From Solirubrobacteraceae bacterium (GTDB lineage: Bacteria; Actinomycetota; Thermoleophilia; Solirubrobacterales; Solirubrobacteraceae): 64,000 bases of DNA. The translations under genes and the position numbers were made by a program. The stretch spans positions 39,751 through 103,750 of the forward strand of contig JANJTP010000016.1 of assembly GCA_024711025.1 (NCBI GenBank), in the 5' to 3' direction. The notes under the pieces are model-generated. The model searched no databases and was not told where the DNA came from. It saw nothing but the letters and a program-made list of their open reading frames with translations. Below, piece after piece: positions 16,881 through 25,327 of this stretch (position 1 is its first letter; each line of letters opens with the position of its first letter).

Positions 16881-17348
16881 CTACTGCGCGAGCTCCTCTT
16901 CCTCGTTGCGACCGGCGAGCCGGTCGCGGCCGCGCTGGACCGCGGCGATGAACTTCGTCAGGTTGACCTCGAGCGTGCCGAGGATCTCGTCCGCGTAGTC
17001 CTCCGCGCCGAGACGGATCTCACGCTCGCGCGAGCGCGCGTCATCGATGATGTCCTCGGCCCCACGCTCGGCCTGGCGGGTGACCTCCTCCTCCGCGACG
17101 AGCTGGTCCTGGCGCTCGCGCGCCTCCTTGATGACGCGCTCAGCCTCGCGCTTGGCCTCGGCGAGCATCTCCTGACGCTCCTTGACGATCCAGCGCGCCT
17201 GCTTGATCTCCTCGGGGATCGTCGCACGCATCTGGTCGAGGATGTCGTAGATCTCCTCCTTGTCCACACGCACCTGGTCGGTCAACGGCACCGGCTTGGC
17301 GTTGTGGATGAGGTCGTCTAGCTTGTCGATCAGGACCAGGACGTCCAT
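16881..17348 (-). CDS. Coiled-coil protein, DivIVA/AtpF-like
   Basis: This 155-residue, highly charged protein is almost entirely helical (about residues 35-140). Heptads are rich in Glu, Arg and Ala, for example RQEMLAEAKREAERVIKEAR. It starts with MDVLVLIDKLDDLIHNAKPV, a conserved N-terminus of actinobacterial proteins located beside coaD. They are often labelled ATP synthase subunit B-like or DivIVA-like, but there is no membrane anchor, so an ATP synthase role is unlikely. It may be a cell-division or polarity scaffold. It follows coaD by 17 bases. Confidence 0.7.
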   Translation of the reverse strand: MDVLVLIDKLDDLIHNAKPVPLTDQVRVDKEEIYDILDQMRATIPEEIKQARWIVKERQEMLAEAKREAERVIKEARERQDQLVAEEEVTRQAERGAEDIIDDARSREREIRLGAEDYADEILGTLEVNLTKFIAAVQRGRDRLAGRNEEEELAQ

Positions 17349-17365
17349 GGCACGGGTGCCTTTCG

Positions 17366-17863
17366 CTAACGGGCGAGCTCTTCCTTCAAACGGCGTGCCA
17401 CGAGCGGCGTGACGTGCTCGTCGATCGCGCCGCCGAACATCGCCAGCTCCTTGATGCCGCTGCTGCTCAAGAAGCTGAACGTCGGGCTGGCCATGAGGTA
17501 TAGCGACTCGATGTCGGGAGCCTGCAGTCGGTTGAGCTGGTTCATCTCGAACTCGTACTCGAAGTCGGAGATCGCGCGCAACCCCTTTACGATCGCCTTC
17601 GCTCCGATCCTGTGGGCGAAGTCGACGACCAGCGTGTCGAACGACATCGCGCGCACGTTCTCCATCTCGCGCGTCGCGTCCTCGATCATCGCGATCCGCT
17701 CGCCGGTCGCAAAGAGCGTCTTGCCCTTGCGGACCGGCAGGTTCACGACCCCGACGACGACCTCGTCGAAGATCCGGGCGGTGCGCGCGATCACGTCGAG
17801 GTGGCCTCGGGTGATCGGGTCGTAGGACCCGGGGCAGACGGCGATTCGGGGATCGGGGCTCAT
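17366..17863 (-). CDS. coaD: Phosphopantetheine adenylyltransferase
   Basis: CoaD transfers AMP from ATP to 4'-phosphopantetheine, the penultimate step of coenzyme A synthesis. The 165-residue sequence has the nucleotidyltransferase motif CPGSYDPITRGHLDVI (residues 9-24), the KGLRAISDFEYEFEM block (about 93-107), and TFSFLSSSGIKELAMFGG near the C-terminus (ISSTxVRE-like region). Length is normal. Its start overlaps the rsmD stop by four bases, as in many bacteria. Confidence 0.96.
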   Translation of the reverse strand: MSPDPRIAVCPGSYDPITRGHLDVIARTARIFDEVVVGVVNLPVRKGKTLFATGERIAMIEDATREMENVRAMSFDTLVVDFAHRIGAKAIVKGLRAISDFEYEFEMNQLNRLQAPDIESLYLMASPTFSFLSSSGIKELAMFGGAIDEHVTPLVARRLKEELAR

Positions 17864-18402
17864 ACGCGGTTGTGGATGCGGATCAGGGTGTCGCCGTAGC
17901 GGCGTTCGTCGACGAGCGGCAGCGAGAGCTCCAGCGGCGCGCGCCGGTCGCTCTCGGTCACGACGCGAGCGGCGGGCGCGAGCAGCGGGCCGAGGGCCCG
18001 GGTCAGCTCGTCGCCCAGCGCCGGCGCCTGCCGGTACGGCGGATCGAGGAAGACGAGATCGTAGGACTCCCGGCGCTCGCGTGCGGCGCGGAGTGCCGCG
18101 GCCGCCGGCGCTCGCACCAGCCGAGCCTGCTCGTCACCGAGCCCGAGCGCGGTGAGGTTGCGTGCCGCGACCGCCGCGGCACGCGGGTCGCGCTCGACCA
18201 GGACGGCCATGCCGGCCCCCCGCGAGAGCGCCTCGATCGCGAGCGCGCCGGAGCCGGCGAACAGGTCGAGCACGCGCTCCCCGTCCAGTGGGCCGAGCAG
18301 CGAGAAGAGCGCCTCGCGGACGCGGTCGCTGGTCGGACGAGTCGCGCCGCCCGGCGGCGCGAGCAGACGACGGCCCCCCAGCCGTCCGGCGACGACGCGC
18401 AT
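17860..18402 (-). CDS. rsmD: 16S rRNA (guanine966-N2)-methyltransferase RsmD
   Basis: RsmD methylates G966 in the 30S P-site region. The 180-residue protein begins MRVVAGRLGGRRLLAPPG and contains RPTSDRVREALFSLL, the SAM-binding motif VLDLFAGSGALAIEALSRGA (about 43-62) and the catalytic DPPY motif within LVFLDPPYRQAPAL. It sits between recG (14 bases upstream) and coaD (4-base overlap), the standard order. Confidence 0.95.
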   Translation of the reverse strand: MRVVAGRLGGRRLLAPPGGATRPTSDRVREALFSLLGPLDGERVLDLFAGSGALAIEALSRGAGMAVLVERDPRAAAVAARNLTALGLGDEQARLVRAPAAAALRAARERRESYDLVFLDPPYRQAPALGDELTRALGPLLAPAARVVTESDRRAPLELSLPLVDERRYGDTLIRIHNRV

Positions 18403-18416
18403 CGCTCAGCCCCGCA

Positions 18417-20525
18417 TCAGGCCGGGATCGCGATCCGCTCGACCTCGCCGTGCGCGGCGCGCAGCGCGTCGGCCAGCAGCGCGTGCTCAGGCAGCGCGAG
18501 CGCCGGGTCGTGCTCCACGAGATCGCGGGCGCTTGCCCGTGCACGCTCCAGCAGCTCGGCGTCATCGGGCAGCCGCGCGTGGCGGAAGGCGGCGCTTCCC
18601 GACTGGCGCGTGCCGGTCAGCTCGCCCTCTCCGCGCAGCCGCAGGTCGATCTCGGCGAGCCGGAAGCCGTCGGCGTTGTCGGCCAGCGCGCGCAGGCGCT
18701 CGGACTCCTTGGGGCCGAACAGCAGGCAGACCGACCTATGGGCGCCGCGGCCCACCCGCCCGCGGATCTGGTGCAGCTGCGAGATCCCGTAGCGGTCGGC
18801 GTCCTCGACGAGCACGACCGAGGCGTTCGGCACGTCGATCCCGACCTCGATGACGGTCGTCGCGACGAGCACGTCCGCCTCGCCGTCGGCGAACGCGCGC
18901 ATCGCCGCGGCCTTCTCCGCCGGGCGCATCTGCCCGTGCAGCAGCGCGACGCGAAAGCCGGCCAGCTCGCCGCTCGTGAGCCGCTCGTGCTCCACCGTCG
19001 CGGCCCGCGCCTGCAGCGCCTCGGACTCGCTGACGAGCGGGCAGACGACGAACGCCTGGCGCCCTGCGCGCAGCTCCTCGCGGATTCGCTCGTAGGCCCG
19101 CTCGCGCTCGCGCTCGCCACTGGCCACGTGGGTGTCGATCGGCTGACGCCCGCGCGGCAGCTCCCGCAGCTCGGTGACGTCCAGGTCGCCGTAGCCGAGC
19201 AGCGCCAGCGTGCGGGGGATCGGGGTCGCGGTCATGTGCAGCACGTGCGGCGCGAGCCCGCGCGGCGCCTTCGCGTCCAGCGCGACCCGCTGGCGCACTC
19301 CGAAGCGGTGCTGCTCGTCGACGACGGCGACGGCAAGCGCCGCGAAGCGCACGTCGTCCTCGATCAGCGCGTGCGTGCCGACCACGAGGCCGAGCTGTCC
19401 GCTCGCGAGCTTGCCGAGGACGTCCGCTCGCCGGCCGGAGGGCGTCGAGCCCGTCAGCAGCGCAGCCGGCACCGCCTCGCCCGGCATCAGCGTCTGGAGT
19501 GTCGCGAAGTGCTGCTCGGCGAGCGTCTCCGTCGGCGCCATCAGCGCGGCCTGGCGGCCGTGCTCCACCGCTCGGAGCATCGCCGCGAGCGCGACGACGG
19601 TCTTGCCCGAGCCGACCTCGCCCATCAGCAGCCGTTGCATCGGGTGCTCCACCGCCAGGTCGGCGAGGATCTCGTCGATCGCACGTCGCTGGTCGCCGGT
19701 CGGGGTGAACGGCAGCACCCCCGAGAGCCAGCGCTCGACGAGCCCGTCGCCACCCGCTCCGAGCGGCGCGGCGCGAACCTGCCCGCGGCGGTGGGCGCGG
19801 CGGCGCAGCAGATCGAGCTGGGCGAGCAGCAGCTCGTCGAACGCAAGTCGTCGCCGCCCCCCCTCGAAGTCGCCCCCGTGGGCGGCGATCAAAGCCGCCG
19901 CACGGTCGGGGAGGCGGTGGCGCGCCCTCAGACGGCCGGGAAGCGGCTCCACGGCCGAGCGAGCCGCCGGCAGCCGCTCGCGCACGAGCGCGAGGATCTG
20001 GGTCGACGAGAGGCCCTCCGTCGCGGGGTAGTGGGCGACCTCACCGCTGCCGCCGACGCCGTCGCGCGTCGGGGCATGCGAGCCCACGCGGAAGCGGCGA
20101 CGCGCGTCGAGGACGCCGTGCAGCACGAGCCTCGTCCCTGCCGGGTAGCGGCTCACGAGCCAGGGCTGGTTGAAGAACGTCGCACTCATCGAGCCGGTCT
20201 CATCGGCCACGACGGCCTCGACGATCGGGCGCATCCCGCGCCGGCGAACCGGGCGTGAGCCGATCGAGCGGACCTCGACGGCGACGGTCGCCTGCTCGCC
20301 GGCGGCGAGCCCGGCGACGCTCTTCGCCTCCCGCCGATCGCGCGGGAGGTGCTCCAGCAGGTCGCCGACCGTGCGCAGGCCGAGCGAGTCCGCGGCATCC
20401 CGCGTCTTCTCGCCCGGGAGCTCGAGCGCAGCCGCAAGGACCGTCGCCCGCGGCGAGCGCCACGAGGCGGCGAGCAGCTCGGCGCCGCTCGGGGTCAGGC
20501 GCTCGGCGAAGGCGTACGGAGCCAC
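18417..20525 (-). CDS. recG: ATP-dependent DNA helicase RecG
   Basis: RecG remodels stalled replication forks and branched DNA. The start is uncertain: in-frame GTG codons lie at 20561, 20543 and 20525. The last is used because it avoids a 22-base overlap with the upstream gene and begins VAPYAFAERL. The protein (about 702 residues) has an OB-fold wedge domain, helicase motifs GEVGSGKTVVALAA, VVDEQHRFGVRQR (DExH), TATPIPRTLAL, and QIRGRVGRG (motif VI). The C-terminal segment LRLRGEGELTGTRQSG is typical of RecG. Confidence 0.95.
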   Translation of the reverse strand: MAPYAFAERLTPSGAELLAASWRSPRATVLAAALELPGEKTRDAADSLGLRTVGDLLEHLPRDRREAKSVAGLAAGEQATVAVEVRSIGSRPVRRRGMRPIVEAVVADETGSMSATFFNQPWLVSRYPAGTRLVLHGVLDARRRFRVGSHAPTRDGVGGSGEVAHYPATEGLSSTQILALVRERLPAARSAVEPLPGRLRARHRLPDRAAALIAAHGGDFEGGRRRLAFDELLLAQLDLLRRRAHRRGQVRAAPLGAGGDGLVERWLSGVLPFTPTGDQRRAIDEILADLAVEHPMQRLLMGEVGSGKTVVALAAMLRAVEHGRQAALMAPTETLAEQHFATLQTLMPGEAVPAALLTGSTPSGRRADVLGKLASGQLGLVVGTHALIEDDVRFAALAVAVVDEQHRFGVRQRVALDAKAPRGLAPHVLHMTATPIPRTLALLGYGDLDVTELRELPRGRQPIDTHVASGERERERAYERIREELRAGRQAFVVCPLVSESEALQARAATVEHERLTSGELAGFRVALLHGQMRPAEKAAAMRAFADGEADVLVATTVIEVGIDVPNASVVLVEDADRYGISQLHQIRGRVGRGAHRSVCLLFGPKESERLRALADNADGFRLAEIDLRLRGEGELTGTRQSGSAAFRHARLPDDAELLERARASARDLVEHDPALALPEHALLADALRAAHGEVERIAIPA

Positions 20526-20539
20526 GCCCGCATGTTGGA

Positions 20540-22210
20540 TCACTCGGCGGACAGCAGCCACCAGCGGCCCGGCTGCCCGCCCTGCGCGAGCTCGAGCGTC
20601 ACGCCGTCCGGCGCCAGCGCCGCGATCTGCTCGTCATCGAGCGGCGGCTCCTCGCCGCAGATGACGGTCAGCAGCTCGGCCCCCGCGGCGAGCCGCCCGA
20701 GCACCGCCTCGAGGGCGTGGCGCGGCGCGCCCCAGGCGACGAGCTCGCCGTCGACGTACGCGACCGCGTCGCCGACCGCGAATCGGCCCTGCGCGTCCGC
20801 GCGCGCCGCCGGCGCGACCTGGCCGGTCCGTACGGCCGCCAGCGCTCGCTCCATCGCCGCGCCGTTCTCGGCGGCCGTGGCGCGCGGCTCCAGCGCGAGC
20901 GCCGCCGACAGCCCGGCCTGCTGCTCCGTGCAGTGGACGACGACGACGGCCTTGTCCGACAGGTCGGCCGCGGCGCGCGCCGCCATCAGGACGTTGGCGC
21001 TGTTCGGCAGCACGACGACCTGCTCGGCCGGGACGCTGTGGATCCCGGCGAGGATGTCGAAGGTCGAGGGGTTGAGCGTCGGGCCGCCGTCGAGGGGCTC
21101 GCAGCCGAGCGAGCGGTACAGGGCGGCGATGCCGGGACCGGAGACGACCGCCAGCACGCCGCAGCGGGGCCTCGCGGCGCCGTCGGCGGCGAGCCGGCGC
21201 TCACGCTCGACGACCTGCGTGCGCATGTCGGCGACGTCGAGCCTCGAGAGCTCGCCGAGATCCGCGAAGAGCTCCGTCGCCGCGCGCGGATCGTCGGTGT
21301 GGACGTGCACGCGCAGGGTCGCGCGGTCACCGACGACGAGCACCGAGTCGCCGATCGCCTCCAGCGGCCCGAGGTACTCGGCGCTGTCGGCCAGCGGCCG
21401 CCCCGGCCGGGCGCTGACGGCGAAGTTCGTGCAGTAGCGGAAGGTCGTCGAGTCGTGCTCCGGCCTGCTGGTCCGGGCCGGAGCCCTGTGATGCTCGACC
21501 TCCGGCGCGACGTCGCCGCGGAGGGCCGCGACGCAGCCGGCCAGCAGCACGACGACCCCGTAGCCGCCGGCGTCGACGACGCCGGCCTCGCGCAGGGTCG
21601 GCAGGAGCTCGGGGCCGCGCCGCACCGACTCCTCGCCGGCGACGACGGCCTTCTCGAGCAGATCCGCGATCAGGCGGTCCTGGACGGCCGGGTCGGCATC
21701 CGGCGCGAGCCGCACGTCTCCGCCGTGGGCGAGCTCGCTTGCGACCGCGGTGCCCATGTCGCGGACGACGGTCAGGATCGTCCCCTCGGCGGGCTGGCGA
21801 ACCGACGCGTAGCCGCGCTGGGCGGCACGGGCCATCGCCGCTCCGAGCAGCGCCGGGTCGATCAGCTCGCCGGGTCGCGAGACCAGCTCCTCCGCGGCGC
21901 CCCGGATGAGCTGCGAGAGGATGACGCCGCTGTTGCCGCGCGCGCCGAGCAGCGCCGCCCGAGCGACCGAGTCGACGATCTCGGCTCTGTCGATCTCATC
22001 GAGCGGACGGTCCCCGGCGGTCCGTGCGAGCTGGTCCACCTCGGCAAGGCACGCGCTCAGCGTCAGGACCATGTTGTCGCCGGTGTCGCCGTCGGCGACC
22101 GGAAAGACGTTCAGGTCGTTGATCTCCTGGCGACGCGACTCGAGGTGCGCCAGCGCCCCGCGCAATGCTGCACGGAAGCGCACGAGCGACGGTAGCGGCG
22201 CGGCCGACAC
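20540..22210 (-). CDS. DAK2/DegV-type protein, fatty acid kinase FakA family
   Basis: The 556-residue protein has an N-terminal DhaL-like kinase domain with NDLNVFPVADGDTGDNM (residues 32-48) and LLGARGNSGVILSQL (about 90). It has a C-terminal domain typical of YloV/FakA proteins. In Firmicutes FakA with FakB phosphorylates exogenous fatty acids for use by PlsX/PlsY. PlsX is encoded in this window, but no FakB is. The position between rpmB and recG matches the conserved rpmB-(asp23)-yloV-recG order, though the asp23/YloU gene is missing here. The start is a GTG. A fatty-acid kinase role is inferred from family. Confidence 0.85.
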   Translation of the reverse strand: MSAAPLPSLVRFRAALRGALAHLESRRQEINDLNVFPVADGDTGDNMVLTLSACLAEVDQLARTAGDRPLDEIDRAEIVDSVARAALLGARGNSGVILSQLIRGAAEELVSRPGELIDPALLGAAMARAAQRGYASVRQPAEGTILTVVRDMGTAVASELAHGGDVRLAPDADPAVQDRLIADLLEKAVVAGEESVRRGPELLPTLREAGVVDAGGYGVVVLLAGCVAALRGDVAPEVEHHRAPARTSRPEHDSTTFRYCTNFAVSARPGRPLADSAEYLGPLEAIGDSVLVVGDRATLRVHVHTDDPRAATELFADLGELSRLDVADMRTQVVERERRLAADGAARPRCGVLAVVSGPGIAALYRSLGCEPLDGGPTLNPSTFDILAGIHSVPAEQVVVLPNSANVLMAARAAADLSDKAVVVVHCTEQQAGLSAALALEPRATAAENGAAMERALAAVRTGQVAPAARADAQGRFAVGDAVAYVDGELVAWGAPRHALEAVLGRLAAGAELLTVICGEEPPLDDEQIAALAPDGVTLELAQGGQPGRWWLLSAE

Positions 22211-22475
22211 GACTCCCGGAAGGCTATTACGACGCTCGGTCGCAGTGGGGACGGCTGCGTGGCAGCCGTGCGCGGTACGGGGCTGGGTGCCCTTCGCGAG
22301 CCAGTCGCGCTAGCGCGCGGCGGAGGCGGTGGAAGGTGCGCGGAGGACGGCGGGTGCGACCGGGACGCCCCTGTCCCAGCCACGTGGCTGCAGAAGCCAC
22401 GTGGCTGCAGAAGCTCAGGTATGGACCGCGTTACTGCAGCCACATCCGGCGACGTCGAGCCCGGCGCCCGGCACG
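22211..22475. other. Gene-free spacer with duplicated motifs
   Basis: No credible gene is seen between the FakA-like gene and the 108-bp repeats. The spacer holds a 30-bp stretch (22281-22310) matching an internal piece of rpsP (772-801) with one mismatch. It also has two head-to-tail copies of a 17-bp unit, CCACGTGGCTGCAGAAG (22382-22415), and an inverted copy CTGCAGCCAC (22434-22443). The last could pair with GTGGCTGCAG at 22401-22410 to make a 10-bp stem. Confidence 0.6.
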
Positions 22476-22691
22476 CGCCCCTGACGAGGCTCCGGCGGAC
22501 GGATGACGGCGAACGCGGCGGCGCGGCAGTGCGACACAGCACGGCGCGACGCGGCGGGCGGCGTCAGACGCCGCCGGACACCACGCCCCTGACGAGGCTC
22601 CGGCGGATGGATGACGGCGAACGCGGCGGCGCGACAGCGCGACACAGCACGGCGCGACGCGGCGGGCGACGTCAGACGCCGCCGGAGACCG
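22476..22691. repeat. Two tandem copies of a 108-bp repeat after rpmB
   Basis: Copies at 22476-22583 and 22584-22691 are nearly identical by eye. Each begins CGCCCCTGACGAGGCTCCGG and ends in GTCAGACGCCGCCGG. The second copy abuts the rpmB stop codon. No conserved protein is encoded in either strand. It may act on transcription termination or be a non-coding minisatellite. Confidence 0.8.
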
Positions 22692-22883
22692 TCAGGAGGC
22701 CTTGACGACCTTGCCGGCCTTGATGCACCGCGTGCAGACATATGCCCGCACGGGGGTCACGCCGTTGAGGATGCGGATCTTCTGGAGGTTCGCGTTGAAG
22801 CGGCGCTTCGTCGCGACCATCGAGTGGCTGCGGCTCTGCCCGAATGACGGACCCTTGCCGCAGCTGACGCATACCTTCGCCAT
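22692..22883 (-). CDS. rpmB: 50S ribosomal protein L28
   Basis: The 63-residue protein begins MAKVCVSCGKGPSFGQSRSH and includes RRFNANLQKIRILNG and YVCTRCIKAGKV. It therefore carries the two CxxC pairs of the zinc-binding (C+) form. Length is normal. It heads the rpmB-fakA-recG-rsmD-coaD group, but 481 bases of repeat-rich spacer separate it from the next gene, which is unusual for this conserved block. Confidence 0.96.
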   Translation of the reverse strand: MAKVCVSCGKGPSFGQSRSHSMVATKRRFNANLQKIRILNGVTPVRAYVCTRCIKAGKVVKAS

Positions 22884-22950
22884 GAGGCGGTGCAGTGTAG
22901 CGCCCGGCGAGCGGACCGGATATCCGCCGCCGTTGCCGCGCCGCGCGACG

Positions 22951-23219
22951 GTTGCCGCGCGACGGTCGGCGCCCGGGCGCGGGATCGCCGCTGTCCACCA
23001 TCCCCGGCGCGTTCGGCGCTCGGGTTGCCGCGCGACGGTCGGCGCTCGACGCGGGATCGCCGCTGTCCGCCATCTCCGGCGCGTTCGGCGCTCGGGTTGC
23101 CGTGCGACGGTCGGCGCCCAGGCGCGGAATCGCCGCTGTCCGCCATCTCCGGAGCGTTCGGCGCTCCGGCTGCCGCGCGACGGTCGGCGCCCGGGCGTGG
23201 GATCGCCGCGTGCCCGGCT
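22951..23219. repeat. 72/73-bp tandem repeat, about 3.7 copies
   Basis: Copies begin at 22951, 23024, 23096 and 23169 with GTTGCCGCGCGACGGTCGGC or a close variant. Each contains GGGATCGCCGCTGTCC. The mixed 72/73 spacing breaks any common reading frame, so it is unlikely to be a repeated protein domain. The array fills almost the whole space between rpmB and the small membrane-protein gene, whose stop codon lies at its edge. Confidence 0.85.
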
Positions 23220-23545
23220 CAGCCGACGCGCTCGGGAACGCGCTCGGGCGCGCGCTCGGGATGCGCGGGACGCCGCGCCGGTGCGGGGTAGGCGTCGCCG
23301 ATGCGGCCCGGTCCGCGCAGGCGGACGGGACTCGGCTGCGCGTCCGGCAGCAGGAGCGCGTCGCCGCCGGACGGCTTGGGCGGCTCGTTCGGCCGGGCCG
23401 TGCCGCCGGCGTCGTCGCCGCCCCACCAGCGGCGCAGATCCGAGGGCTCGCCTTGCTGGGCGATGACAATCCAGGCGACGAGCGGCACCGCGACCACGTG
23501 CACGACGAGGATCAGGAAGATCGCGAGCGTCTGGGTGGTGCTCAC
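23219..23545 (-). CDS. Small single-span membrane protein
   Basis: The GTG at 23545 gives a 108-residue protein starting (M)STTQTLAIFLILVVHVVAV. One transmembrane helix occupies residues 6-29. The rest is a Pro/Arg/Gly-rich cytoplasmic or extracytoplasmic tail with RRWWGGDD (about 39-46) and repeated PER units (PERAPERVPERV) at the end. Its 3' end abuts the 72/73-bp tandem repeat. No family is recognised. It follows ribH on the same strand by 58 bases. Confidence 0.6.
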   Translation of the reverse strand: MSTTQTLAIFLILVVHVVAVPLVAWIVIAQQGEPSDLRRWWGGDDAGGTARPNEPPKPSGGDALLLPDAQPSPVRLRGPGRIGDAYPAPARRPAHPERAPERVPERVG

Positions 23546-23603
23546 GTCCGCGATCGTAGCGCCGCTGCCCGCCGCGTCAATGCCCGCGGGCGCGGGGGCC
23601 GGC

Positions 23604-24032
23604 TCAGCCCAGCCGCCGCTGGATCGCTCGCAGCGCGAGCACCGCCTCGGCGGCCTGGCGACCCGTGTCGCGGGTGCCACCGCCCGAGCGCGCGACCCCC
23701 TGGTCCATCGTCTCGATGGTCAGGACGCCGAACCCGCACGGCACGCCCGTGCGCAGCTGGACCTCCTGGATGCCGCGAGCCGTCTCGGCGCAGACGATGT
23801 CGTAGTGGTCGGTCTCGCCGCGGATCACGGCGCCGAGGCACGCCACGCCGGCGTAGCGACCGCTCTGCGCGCAGGCCTGGGCGGCGAACGGCAGCTCGAA
23901 CGCTCCGGGCACGTCGAAGATGTCGACGTCACTCGCGCCGCCCGCGGCGAACCCGGCCTGCGCCCCCGCGACGAGTCGCTCGGCGAGCGAGCCGTAGAAG
24001 CGCGCGACGACGATCGCGTAGCGCTCGCTCAC
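23604..24032 (-). CDS. ribH: 6,7-dimethyl-8-ribityllumazine synthase
   Basis: RibH condenses the pyrimidine and the four-carbon phosphate to the lumazine precursor of riboflavin. The 142-residue protein has VARFYGSLAERLVAGA at the N-terminus, VPGAFELPFAAQ (about 40-51) and AVIRGETDHYDIVC (about 68-81) with the catalytic His in DHYD, then GVLTIETMDQ. Its start overlaps the ribBA stop by four bases. It is the last gene of the rib operon here. Confidence 0.96.
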   Translation of the reverse strand: MSERYAIVVARFYGSLAERLVAGAQAGFAAGGASDVDIFDVPGAFELPFAAQACAQSGRYAGVACLGAVIRGETDHYDIVCAETARGIQEVQLRTGVPCGFGVLTIETMDQGVARSGGGTRDTGRQAAEAVLALRAIQRRLG

Positions 24033-25327
24033 CGACTGTCCCTGCCCGACTCGTGGTCGTGGCGGTGCTCCTCGAGGATCATCTCGCCGTCGAGGTTGAG
24101 GCCTTGGTGGTGCAGCATGTGCCCCATCCGCTGCGCCTTCGCGCGCAGGTATGCCTCGTTGTGGCGGTTCGGCGCGTGCTCGATCGGCAGCTGCGAGGTG
24201 ACCGACAGCCCGTAGCCCTCGAGGCCACGGATCTTCTTCGGGTTGTTGGTGAGGATCCGGATCGAGCTGAGGCCGAGGTCGACGAGGATCTGGGCCCCGA
24301 TCCCGTAGTCGCGGAGGTCGGCGGGCAGCCCGAGCCGCAGGTTGGCGTCGACGGTGTCGAGGCCCTGCTCCTGCAGGCGATAGGCCTTCAGCTTGTTCAG
24401 CAGGCCGATGCCGCGGCCTTCCTGGGCCAGGTAGAGCAGGACGCCCTCGCCCTCGGCCTCGATCATCGCGAGCGCCGCCTCGAGCTGCTCACCACAGTCG
24501 CAGCGCAGCGAGTGGAAGACGTCGCCGGTGAGGCACTCGGAGTGCACGCGGACGAGCACGTCCGCGCGTCCGGAGACCTCGCCCTTGACGAGCGCGACGT
24601 GGTGCTTCTCGTCGATCAGCGAGCGGTAGCCGACGACGGTGAACTCGCCGAAGCCGGTCGGCAGCGAGGTCGAGACGACCCGCTCGACGAGCTTGTCGTG
24701 ACGACGGCGGTAGGCGATCAGGTCGGCGATCGTGACCATCCGCAGCCCGTGCTTGGCCGCGTAGGCGGCTAGATCCGGGACGCGCGCCATCGAGCCGTCC
24801 TCGTTCTGGATCTCGCAGATCACCCCGGCGGGCAGACAGCCGGCGAGCCGCGCCAGGTCGATGCTCGCCTCGGTGTGCCCGGTACGCTCGAGGACACCGC
24901 CGGAGCGGGCCTTCAGCGGGTGCACGTGCCCGGGCTGGACGATGTCGTGCGGACCGCTCGAGGGGTCCACGGCGACGCGCATCGTGTGCGCCTGGTCGTA
25001 GACGCTGATGCCGGTCGTGACGCCCTCGCGCGCCTCGATCGTCACGGTGAACGGGGTTGCGAACGTCGACTCGTTCTTGGCCGCCATCAGCTCGAGGTCG
25101 AGCTCGTCGCAGCGCTCCGGCGTCAGCGCGAGGCAGATCCAGCCGCCGGCCTGGCGCGTCATGAAGTTGATCGCCTCGGGCGTGATGTGCTCGGCGGCGA
25201 TGACCAGATCGCCCTCGTTCTCGCGGTCCTCGTCGTCGACGACGACGATCATCCGGCCGGCCGCGATGTCCTCGAGCGCCTCCTCGATCGTCGCGAACCG
25301 CACGTCGTCCCGGGTCGGGGTGCTCAT
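24029..25327 (-). CDS. ribBA: Bifunctional DHBP synthase / GTP cyclohydrolase II
   Basis: One polypeptide carries two enzymes. The N-terminal RibB half (about 1-205) makes the four-carbon unit from ribulose 5-phosphate, with DDEDRENEGDLVIAAE (about 32-47), ITPEAINFMTRQ and RTGHTEASIDLARLAG. The C-terminal RibA half (about 210-410) opens GTP, with zinc ligands in SECLTGDVFHSLRCDCGEQL and QEGRGIGLLNKLKAYRLQE. Length 432 is normal. It is coupled by 4-base overlaps to ribE before it and ribH after it. Confidence 0.97.
   Translation of the reverse strand: MSTPTRDDVRFATIEEALEDIAAGRMIVVVDDEDRENEGDLVIAAEHITPEAINFMTRQAGGWICLALTPERCDELDLELMAAKNESTFATPFTVTIEAREGVTTGISVYDQAHTMRVAVDPSSGPHDIVQPGHVHPLKARSGGVLERTGHTEASIDLARLAGCLPAGVICEIQNEDGSMARVPDLAAYAAKHGLRMVTIADLIAYRRRHDKLVERVVSTSLPTGFGEFTVVGYRSLIDEKHHVALVKGEVSGRADVLVRVHSECLTGDVFHSLRCDCGEQLEAALAMIEAEGEGVLLYLAQEGRGIGLLNKLKAYRLQEQGLDTVDANLRLGLPADLRDYGIGAQILVDLGLSSIRILTNNPKKIRGLEGYGLSVTSQLPIEHAPNRHNEAYLRAKAQRMGHMLHHQGLNLDGEMILEEHRHDHESGRDSR

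Noticed and set aside
22951..23219. CRISPR array
   Set aside because: The sequence between conserved cores is also repeated, so there are no unique spacers. It is a tandem repeat.
22611..23470. Arg-rich repetitive open frames around rpmB and the 72/73-bp repeats
   Set aside because: The repeat spacing of 72 and 73 breaks the frame between copies, and no family or Shine-Dalgarno is present. They are read through repeats.
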